Below are positions 51,235-60,000 of a stretch of DNA of 64,000 nt, piece by piece; positions within the stretch are counted from its first letter, which is position 1, and every line of letters starts with the position of its first letter. Under the pieces are notes generated by a model, which saw only the letters and a program-made list of their open reading frames with translations, had not been told where the DNA came from and ran no database searches. The DNA is from Firmicutes bacterium UBA6113 (GTDB lineage: Bacteria > Bacillota > Clostridia > Tissierellales > Sedimentibacteraceae), in NCBI GenBank assembly GCA_002422545.1, contig DIWF01000028.1, positions 1 to 64,000 on the forward strand, read 5' to 3'. The translations under genes were made by a program, and so were the position numbers.

Positions 51235-54200
51235 CTATTTCGGATCGGCTACAATATGGCAGTCGCGGATCTGAGTGTTACCCTTTGTATTAACATATAC
51301 CAGGTAATCACCTGTTTCGTAAGTTCCTTCTGCGTTATTCTTGATTACAGCGGTTGTTGTGAAGACTAGTTCTGACCCGTTCTCATAAATCTCTGTTACT
51401 TTTATTGAAAGAAGATTTTCGTTATCATTGATTTTCTCAACATATGCCATCGGTGTTGCGCTAACTAGCGTAACATTGGCTATCTCAATTTCCGCTACGT
51501 CTTCTACAGGCCAATCCAAGCGAAGGGTAACTATGGCATCACCATTAGATTCTTCAAAGTCCCAGAAGTAAAAATGCGTCTGTTGCCCATCTATCTTAAG
51601 TACAAAGCTGTCCTGTGCATTGTTCCTGGTTATTGCGCCGTCGTAATTTTCTAATTTGAACTGCACAAGAACAGGACGAGGCATTGTGATGGAATCTGCT
51701 ACTATCACACATTTCACAGGTCTTACAAGCGCTTCAATTTCTGATGACCTTACAGGCTTTTGCACGCCGCCTGTCCTGAAGAATGGGTGTGTCTGGCTCT
51801 GTGTAGGAGAAGGATATTCAGGGTAGTACGCATCTCGGCCTATGAAATCGAATTTGTTTGATGGAACTGCAGGGTCTTCAATCAAACCGATGTCCCAAAC
51901 GTTTGGAGTGTTCCACGATATCCAGTTAACCAGAGGATTATATTCTCTGGTGTAAGGGTTGCTGCGCGCAATTTCCGGAATGGTGCAGCCCCAGGCTATC
52001 AAGTCGTCCACGCTTGTCCAATGGCTGAATTCCTCATACTGATCTCTAAGAAGTTCCCAGTCTTCCGGCAAAACCCTGTAATTCGGGTCCCCTACCCTCG
52101 GGTTGCCTTCTTCGTCGTGATAGTAAAGCCCCAGTTCACCGTTGAAGAACATCCTCTTGAACACCTCGAAGGAATACGGGTCGTAACGGTACAGTTCTTC
52201 ACGGGTGTTGATTGGCGTCCATGTGCCATCGTTGATGCCCAGGAACGATTCGCGCATGGTTCCGTCCCAGAATGTGGAGCCGGTTGAAACATGCTCGCCT
52301 CTGTTGCGCAGGTAGGCACCCTCAGTGTTATACTGGTTCCACCACCTTCTGCCGTTCTCCGGGGCCACTGCTGTTACCCATGCGGCCGTGGTGTCAAATT
52401 TTACGAATTCGGCGTAACTTCCGGCATTTGTAAAACTGTCAATGCCGTGTCCGCCTTCGTGGAATATGAGGTTCTCGTTTTTGTATCTCGACAGCTGTGT
52501 GTCTTTAAGTATGAGCACTTCATCAGCCTGGAACGTTGTTCCGCCCCATCCTTCAACATACAGATAAACATGGAAGTTGCTGCTGCCTATCTGGTTTCTG
52601 TGAGTAGGCTGCATAGCTGCGTGATGGCCGAAATGCGATCCTCCGATAATCTGCATGCCTCCCCCAAGGCGTACAGAACCGTCTGCGATTCTTTGGCCAA
52701 CTCTGTCATATTCGACCGGGCTGGTGCCAAAATCAGCCGGCAGGGAACTTACATAGCTTCTGTCAGAACTGTTATGAGGTGTGCCAGCAGCTACTACAGC
52801 TGAAGGATTCTCAGGAAAATCTTCTCCTCCGGCGCTCATTTCATAGGTTATAGTCTGGTTGTTGGATAATTCGATGTCATACATTTGTGCACCGGCCTTA
52901 ATGGTGTCCAGATCCACAACAGTATCGGCGTAAACGTAAAATCCTGTAAGCGGACTACGGTAGGCATTGCCTATGTATGGCAGAAATTCCGCCTCCTGTC
53001 TGATATTTTTCTCGAGCACGTTGCCGTCCCAGTCCTTAACGTTGGCTGCACCTGCGTATTCCACCTCTATTGTTCCGCTTGGTCCTGCACCCCAATCGTT
53101 TATGGCATCTTCAAGGCTTACAAATTGACCATATTCAAGCGGATACTGACCGGGCTGCTGATTATTGGCTATCCAGCCTCCTGCATCTATCTTTCGCTCA
53201 TCAATGTCTTTTTGCGTAAAACCGGAGAAGGCTCTGCCGTAAGGATTTCCATTGTCCAGACGGTTTGCTGTTCCTGTTGGCACCTGCAGGGTAACCGTAC
53301 GCCAAGCGTAGCCGCCTACTATGGATACATTAAGCGGTGTGCCGTCTTTATATATTTTCCAGTTGCCTGCGGTTGCCGCAGGCGATACAGTGTTTATTTC
53401 ACGGTTGAACTTCACTTCTATCTGCCTGTCGGAAATTATACGTACATGCTCTATTTTCAGGGGTTCACGCTCTTCAGGCTGACCGTTTCCGCCAACAACG
53501 AAATTATCCGCCTGACTGCGCCAGAACCATGGATGGCTGTTCTTCATGGAATCGCTGGTAAAACTGCCATTTTGATCCGGAGTACCTGAAAAATAGTTGA
53601 ATCTTCCGTGTATGCCACACAATGCCCTATACAGATCCTTGTCGTAATCATTTAACTCCTCGCGGGTATTTACCGGGAATCTGTAGTACTCCCAAGATCC
53701 GTCAGCAGATTCAGGTATCATTTCAAAATGAATCATTGCGCCGTATATGTAGTAGTTTTCAACATTTTCAGCCATGATGGTGCCTGTCCATTTACCTTCA
53801 TCCATGGCTTTGTCGTATGCCCTTTTGAGCTGAAGATCATATAGGTATTCGTCCCAGTCGTTAAACTGCCCTATCGGGAAAAGCTTGCTTCCTTCCTTTA
53901 TACCGAAATTATAATATAGTCGCAGGAAATCCTCGCCGAAATCAAAATAGTCATCTCTGAGGCGAGCCGGTTCCATGGTGTCTTCATCTATGGCAATGCT
54001 ATCATGACGCATAACCTCATCTGCAGTGGTGACGATAATCGTGTTTTCCACACTGCCTTCTATACGTGTACGGGTGTATGTATCGTCGGTAACACCGAAT
54101 TCATACAGTTCGCGATACGCGGGAATTTCATAAACGGATTGGTCTGAGCCTACCACATGAGCCTGAAGGCCTGCATCAACAGCAGGTATGTTCAGATATT

Positions 54201-54936
54201 CAGCACGGCCAACCATGGCGTTAATGCCTTCACCCAGCTGTTTTGTCAAGTAATTTGTGGTATATTTAGGGTTGCCTATGGCACCTGAGAAATTATCTGA
54301 TGTACTGTTGCCTGAACCCGTAGCGCCCCAAGCCTCTATTTGAGACATGTGCCCCAGCTGAATTTCTTCGTAGAACGGCATAAAATCAGCAGTTTTCGTC
54401 ATGTCATAAACTTCAACCGTTATTCTTTTGGCTGCATCCAGGCCCATTTCATTTTGAGTATTGGCAAAAAGCGTTACATTACGTCTTTGAATTCGCGGCT
54501 TGCCAATATCCATGGAATCTTTGAGGCGTACATTTACGACCCCGCCCCTGTCTTCGTAGGGACCGAAATCAAAATAGGAGAGGAATTCCCACTCTGCAGG
54601 TGTGCCATCAACCTTAATTGTAAAAATATCATGCGCATCAACATCGTTTAATACTTCTTCATCAAATTCAATTTCAATTTCATTGCCTGTGATCAAATAG
54701 ACCTTGCCAAGATTGCCAGTGATGGCGCTAGAGCTGGTAATGCTTATACCCAGGCTTTCATCTTCCTCTTCTTCAATGTCTTCTTCAGAAGACGGTTCAG
54801 AGAATATTTGTTGGTTTGAAGAGGTTCCCTCAACAGGATCGACGTCTTCCGCAAACGCCGTTGCCTCATGTGCCGCAAAGGAAAAAAGCAGTATCATACC
54901 CAAAAGCACCAGAAACAGTAGAGATGTTTTTTTCAA
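51235..54936 (-). CDS. Large secreted protein with HEGGH metallopeptidase-like motif
   Basis: About 1233 residues, unrecognised as a whole. The start is taken as TTG 54936 with GGAGTG upstream, giving a clean signal peptide (KKTSLLFLVLLGMILLFSFA, then AHEATAFA). An acidic linker follows, then beta-rich segments. Near residue 825, FHEGGHGID looks like a zinc-binding HExxH-type site. The phrase NTREELxxYDxxxxxxF occurs twice (NTREELNDYDKDLYRALCG and NTREELYRYDPYSFEVFKR), suggesting a duplicated module. There is no SLH or LPxTG anchor. The gene is visibly richer in G+C than its surroundings and has its own terminator, suggesting recent acquisition. Function is not assignable; a secreted peptidase is possible. 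Confidence 0.75.
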   Translation of the reverse strand: MKKTSLLFLVLLGMILLFSFAAHEATAFAEDVDPVEGTSSNQQIFSEPSSEEDIEEEEDESLGISITSSSAITGNLGKVYLITGNEIEIEFDEEVLNDVDAHDIFTIKVDGTPAEWEFLSYFDFGPYEDRGGVVNVRLKDSMDIGKPRIQRRNVTLFANTQNEMGLDAAKRITVEVYDMTKTADFMPFYEEIQLGHMSQIEAWGATGSGNSTSDNFSGAIGNPKYTTNYLTKQLGEGINAMVGRAEYLNIPAVDAGLQAHVVGSDQSVYEIPAYRELYEFGVTDDTYTRTRIEGSVENTIIVTTADEVMRHDSIAIDEDTMEPARLRDDYFDFGEDFLRLYYNFGIKEGSKLFPIGQFNDWDEYLYDLQLKRAYDKAMDEGKWTGTIMAENVENYYIYGAMIHFEMIPESADGSWEYYRFPVNTREELNDYDKDLYRALCGIHGRFNYFSGTPDQNGSFTSDSMKNSHPWFWRSQADNFVVGGNGQPEEREPLKIEHVRIISDRQIEVKFNREINTVSPAATAGNWKIYKDGTPLNVSIVGGYAWRTVTLQVPTGTANRLDNGNPYGRAFSGFTQKDIDERKIDAGGWIANNQQPGQYPLEYGQFVSLEDAINDWGAGPSGTIEVEYAGAANVKDWDGNVLEKNIRQEAEFLPYIGNAYRSPLTGFYVYADTVVDLDTIKAGAQMYDIELSNNQTITYEMSAGGEDFPENPSAVVAAGTPHNSSDRSYVSSLPADFGTSPVEYDRVGQRIADGSVRLGGGMQIIGGSHFGHHAAMQPTHRNQIGSSNFHVYLYVEGWGGTTFQADEVLILKDTQLSRYKNENLIFHEGGHGIDSFTNAGSYAEFVKFDTTAAWVTAVAPENGRRWWNQYNTEGAYLRNRGEHVSTGSTFWDGTMRESFLGINDGTWTPINTREELYRYDPYSFEVFKRMFFNGELGLYYHDEEGNPRVGDPNYRVLPEDWELLRDQYEEFSHWTSVDDLIAWGCTIPEIARSNPYTREYNPLVNWISWNTPNVWDIGLIEDPAVPSNKFDFIGRDAYYPEYPSPTQSQTHPFFRTGGVQKPVRSSEIEALVRPVKCVIVADSITMPRPVLVQFKLENYDGAITRNNAQDSFVLKIDGQQTHFYFWDFEESNGDAIVTLRLDWPVEDVAEIEIANVTLVSATPMAYVEKINDNENLLSIKVTEIYENGSELVFTTTAVIKNNAEGTYETGDYLVYVNTKGNTQIRDCHIVADPK

Positions 54937-54972
54937 TATTATCACTCCTTTTATTATATATAAGGCTTGCAC

Positions 54973-55648
54973 AAAACTCTACACATATAATAAATATATG
55001 GGGTGAGAGGTATGGTCGGCCTCATTATCTCTTTGAAATAAAAATATCAGACTCTTTTGATATAATTAAGCTTGAAATATATAAACTGAATGGAGATGAT
55101 TACTTCTAATACTTTTTATCGTTCGGATTGTCCTAATGTAGTCGATGATGTAGCATATTTCCTATTGTAGTTTTCACACACTTATACAAATGCAAATGCC
55201 AAACCAAACTATTGAGAAATTTGTCATAATATTCATAACATTATTTTTAGAGCTCTATTTAAAGACTATATTGAAAAAATATTTTGTTATGCACTATTCT
55301 AAGTCAGTATTCTTAGAAATATAAAGCTTATACTGTAAAAAAATCAGTCAATATATGTAATATTAACCATCAACTGTCATACATATCTTACATGTACTAG
55401 GTGGTGTTAAATGTTAAAGTGATCCTCTTATGAATGATGAATGAATTCTCATATTATTCCCGAATGACAAGGCCTTTTCGGAAAGTTTTTATTAAGCTTA
55501 TATCTTTGGATTATAAAAAAGATGCAAAATTTTGTATTAAAATGGAAAAAATTATGTTATAATAAATAAAAGTATCATTAACACAAGATTTTTTATGAAA
55601 ATCTAGAAAGTGGCAAATAAATACTTTAAAGATTGGAAGGATTTATAA
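54973..55648. other. Intergenic region, no gene seen
   Basis: 676 bases of AT-rich DNA between divergent genes with many stops in all frames. A TATAAT at 55558-55563 before the EAL/HDOD gene is a possible -10 box but has no well-spaced -35. Confidence 0.4.
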
Positions 55649-56857
55649 ATGGATGTTTATGTAGCTCGTCAGCCCATATTTGATAGCAATATAAATGTAT
55701 TTGGATATGAATTACTATATCGCGGAAGTATAAATAATTTTAATGAACGAAATGATGATAATAAGATAACAGCTGAATTAATCAGTAATGCCTTTTTAAC
55801 TATGGATATTCACGAACTAACTGATGAAACAAAAGCTTTTATAAATTTTTCCGAGAAACTTCTCATAGAGGAAATTCCTTTGTTATTACCTGCTGACTCA
55901 GTAGTTGTGGAAGTATTAGAAAATGTTGAAATTAACGAAAATGTAATCAGAGCATGCAAGAAGTTACGAGAAAAAGGTTATATAATAGCCCTTGGTGACT
56001 TTGTCATCAGCAAAGAATCCTATTTGCCGCTCATGGAAATTGCACATATAGTTAAGATAGAATTTTCCGCTGTAAACTACTTAAAACAACGCCAGTTAAT
56101 AAAACAATACAAAAACAAAATCAAGTTTATAGCAGATAAGGTTGAAACACGGGAAGAATATCAATTGGCTGTTGATATGGGATATGATTATTTCCAAGGT
56201 TATTTTTTTAGCAAGCCTGTGATTATGAAAGGTAAAGAAATAGATAGCTTAAATATAAACTTGATTAAAATTATGAGTTTATTAAATAATAAGGAGCCTG
56301 ATTATCAGCAAATTACCGAGATTATAGAATCAGATTTAGGTCTGTCATATAGATTGTTAAAGCTAGCTAATTCTGCTTTCTTTGGATCAAGAAATAAAAT
56401 ACTTTCTATAAAACAAGCATTAGTTCAATTAGGCATACTTGAAATCAGAAAATGGATTTATGTAATGATGCTAAAAGATATACAGATTATAGAAAATAAA
56501 GAACTGATAAAAACCTGTTTCATAAGAGCAAAATTCATGGAGTTGCTGGCAACAGAAACAGGAATGGACGATATGAGATTGGAATATTTTATGACAGGAA
56601 TGTTTTCCTCCATTGATGTTTTGTTGAATAAAGACATGAGTATAATTGTTGATGAAATAAGCTTGACCGATGATGTTAAAGAAGCGTTGCTGGGTAGAGA
56701 CAATAAAATAAAAAATGTTCTGGACATGGTTATTAACTTTGAATTATTAAAATGGAATAGTTTTGGGGTTAATAAAAAAGCTTTAGGAATAACTCAAGAA
56801 AAATTTATGAGTTTGTATACAAAAGCCCTTATGTGGGTAAGAAAGTTAAGTTATTAA
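55649..56857 (+). CDS. EAL/HDOD (YuxH-type) signalling protein
   Basis: 402 residues. The N-terminal half is an EAL-type domain (VARQPIFDSNINVFGYELLY; YIIALGDFVIS; FIADKVETREEYQLAVDMGYDYFQGYFFSKP) in which the catalytic EAL is ELL and several metal ligands are missing, so c-di-GMP hydrolysis is unlikely. The C-terminal half is an HDOD domain (IIESDLGLSYRLLKLANSA; SIKQALVQLGILEIRKW). YuxH-type proteins are thought to sense or relay signals, without a fixed role. GGAAGGA precedes ATG 55649. It stands alone and ends at a terminator. Confidence 0.9.
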   Translation: MDVYVARQPIFDSNINVFGYELLYRGSINNFNERNDDNKITAELISNAFLTMDIHELTDETKAFINFSEKLLIEEIPLLLPADSVVVEVLENVEINENVIRACKKLREKGYIIALGDFVISKESYLPLMEIAHIVKIEFSAVNYLKQRQLIKQYKNKIKFIADKVETREEYQLAVDMGYDYFQGYFFSKPVIMKGKEIDSLNINLIKIMSLLNNKEPDYQQITEIIESDLGLSYRLLKLANSAFFGSRNKILSIKQALVQLGILEIRKWIYVMMLKDIQIIENKELIKTCFIRAKFMELLATETGMDDMRLEYFMTGMFSSIDVLLNKDMSIIVDEISLTDDVKEALLGRDNKIKNVLDMVINFELLKWNSFGVNKKALGITQEKFMSLYTKALMWVRKLSY

Positions 56858-56871
56858 ATGGGATTATTTTT

Positions 56872-56912
56872 TCCAGTCATGTATTGATTTACCAGACTGG
56901 ATTTTTGTTTTT
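56872..56912 (+). terminator. Terminator of the EAL/HDOD gene
   Basis: TCCAGTC / GACTGGA with a 16-base loop followed by TTTTTGTTTTTT. Confidence 0.8.
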
Positions 56913-56974
56913 TAAATACAATAATTACACTTTATAACAAACTATTTTCACGATTGAATTTAAAATCCATTTGA

Positions 56975-57010
56975 CAGTTCTATATAACTGTCAAATGGAT
57001 TTCTTTAATA
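56975..57010. terminator. Terminator of the SLH/YDG surface protein
   Basis: Perfect 15-bp inverted repeat ATCCATTTGACAGTT / AACTGTCAAATGGAT with a 6-base loop, followed on the minus strand by TTTAAATTC. It is 28 bases past the stop at 57038. Confidence 0.75.
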
Positions 57011-57037
57011 CATTATTTAATTACAGGACCGATGTTG

Positions 57038-60000
57038 CTATTCTGTTACAAATACATCAAAAAAATCTGTTTTATTTGTACCGTCTATCGTTAAGTCATT
57101 GCCTGTTATTTTGAATCTGTCAGTTCCAACTGATGTTGCTGTGGCATTAATAGAGCTTGAATTGATTTGATAATTTATTTCATCAACTAAATCATTTATA
57201 TCATTGTAGTAATATTCAAACAATATTGTAGCTGTATCAACACCATCACTTATTGTAAACGAAGCATTGGCAGATGAATCATCACTTGTACCATGGGCAG
57301 ACTGACTATCAAAGAAATATGCCCAGTCAGCACCATCTACAAAAATAGTGGCATCTGTTCCTGTTGCAAATGTGCTGATAACAAAATGACTGCCATCAAA
57401 CGAATTTGCAGAGAGTGTTCTGATTGAAAATCCATCTAATCCATAGTTATCATAAAACCATTGCTGAATAAAACTTTCAACTCCGGATCCAACAGATGAA
57501 GCCGGGGTTGTTGCATATTCATTCTGTGGTATATTCCACCATAGGTCTACTGGAATAACATGTCCTTGATTGTCCATCACTGTAAAATATTTGTTATTTA
57601 CTGAAAAATCAGACGTTGTGATTACCTTGCTTGTCAATTGTGCCTGAGATGCATATATCGTAGAATAATCAAACTTTGTAATGACCTTGCTTGTCAATGA
57701 CTCCACATAAGCAGGAACTGTAACATTAGCAATTGTTCCTGGATTATAACCAGGTATTGCTGCATATCTTACATTGTAAGTACCTGCAGACAAGTTGTTA
57801 ATTTCTGTTCCTGTAACTAAAGTCCAGTTTTCATCTGAAGAAAGTTTATATTCCATAGTATTATCAACACCTGTGATTTTACCATCATTGTTGCTTGATG
57901 ATGATGGAGCCACTCCAACTAAGCCTGTTGGTTTTGGCTGATCTAAATTTGGAACTGTTATTTCACCGTCAGTAACTGAATAGTTTGCTGGCTTAACATA
58001 GTTATCTTTATCTGCTCCACCAAGTGTATAAACAACTGTTATTGTTTTGTTTGTGCCTGCTATAGAAGTATCATAATCTGCAGCGGCGCTTACCGTTACA
58101 TCATCTCCATCAAAAACTCCGCTCAATGTTCCCGCAGTCACTGCTGCTGTTGTACTTCCGTCAAATATCTTTGTTGTTGTCAATGAAGGAGCTGTTATAG
58201 TCAATTGTATTGCTGTTATTTCACCGTCAGCAGCAGTATAATTTGCAGGTTTAATATAGTTGCCTTTATCTGTTCCGCCAAGAGTGTAAACAACTGTTAT
58301 TGTTTTGTTCATCCCGGCTGATGAAGTATCATAATCTGCATCAGCGCTTACTGTTACATCATCTCCATCAACAATTCCGCTCAATGTTCCCGAAGACACT
58401 GCTGCTGTTGTACTTCCATCATATGTCTTTGTTGTTGCCAATGAAGGAGCTGTTACTGTCAATTGTTTTGCTGCTATTTCGCCGTCAGTAAAAGAATAGT
58501 CTGCTGGTTTAATATATTTGCCGGCATCTTCACCACCAAGAGTATAACCAACTGTTATTGTTTTGTTTGTGCCTGCAGAAGAAGTACTATATGAAGCTGA
58601 AGCACTAACTGTTACATCATCCCCATCAATAACTCCGCTCAATGTTCCTGCAGTCACTGCTGCTGTTGCACTTCCGTCATATGTTTTTGTTGTTGTCAAT
58701 GAAGGTGCTGTTACTGTCAGTTGTTTTGCTGCTATTTCGCCCACAGTAACTGAATAGTCTGAAGGTTTAATATATTTGCCGGCATCTTCACCCCCAAGAG
58801 TATAAACTACAGTTATTGTTTTGTTTGTGCCTTTTTCTGATGTATCATAGGAAGCAGCGGCGCTTACCGTTACATCATCTCCATCAATAACTCCGTTTAA
58901 TGTTCCTGCAGTCACTGCTGCTGTTGTACTTCCGTCATATGTTTTTGTTGTTGTCAATGAAGGTGCCGTCACTGTCAATTGTTTTGCTGTTATTTCACCG
59001 TCAGCTACAAAATAGTCTATTGGTTTAATATAGTTGTTTTTATCTGTTCCGCCTAAAGTATATACAACTGTTATTGTTTTATTTGTGCCTGTTACAGAAG
59101 TATCATAATCCGCATCAGCGCTTACTGTTACATCATCACCAGCAACAACTCCATTTAATGTTCCTTCAGTCACTGCTGCTGTTGTATTTCCGTCATATGT
59201 TTTCGTTGTTGTCAACGAAGGAGTTGTTACTGTTAATTGTATTGCTGTTATTTCACCGTCAACAAAAGAATGATTTGCCGGTTTAGTATAGTTGTCTTTA
59301 TCTGCTCCGCTTAGAGTATATACAACTGTTATTGTTTTATCTGTACCTGCTGTTGAAGTATCATAATCTGCAGCAGCGCTTACTGTTACATCGTCACCAT
59401 CAACAACTCCGCTCAATGTTCCCGAAGACACTGCTGCTGTTGTACTTCCGTCATATGCTTTTGTTGTTGTCAATGAAGGTGCTGTTACTGTCAGTTGTTT
59501 TGCTGTTATTTCGCCGTCAGTAATAATATAGTCTGATGGTTTAATATATTTGCCGGCATCTTCACCCAAAAGAGAATAAACAACTGTTATTGTTTTGTTT
59601 GTACCGACTGAAGAAGTATCATAATCTGAAACTGCGCTTACTGTTACATCATCTCCGGCAGCAACTCCGCTTAATGTTCCTGCAGTCACTGCTGCTGTTG
59701 TATTTCCGTCATATGTCTTTGTTGTTGTCAGTGAAGGAACTGTCAATGTCAATTGTTTTGCTGTTATTTCACCGTCAGTAACTGCATAGTCTGCTGGCTT
59801 AATGTAGTTGTTTTTATCTGTTCCGCCTAAAGTATATACAACTGTTATTGTTTTGTTTGTTCCTGCTGAAGAAGTATCATACTCTGCAACAGCGCTTATT
59901 GTCACATCATCCCCCACAGCAACTCCGCTTAATGTTCCTGCAGACACTGCTGCTGTTTTACTTCCGTCATATGTTTTTGTTGTTGTCAATGAAGGTGCTG

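Noticed and set aside
54340..55109. Several plus-strand frames of about 100 codons at the 5' end of the HEGGH protein gene and in the following gap
   Set aside because: No ribosome binding sites, poor codon use and overlap with the signal-peptide region of the real gene.
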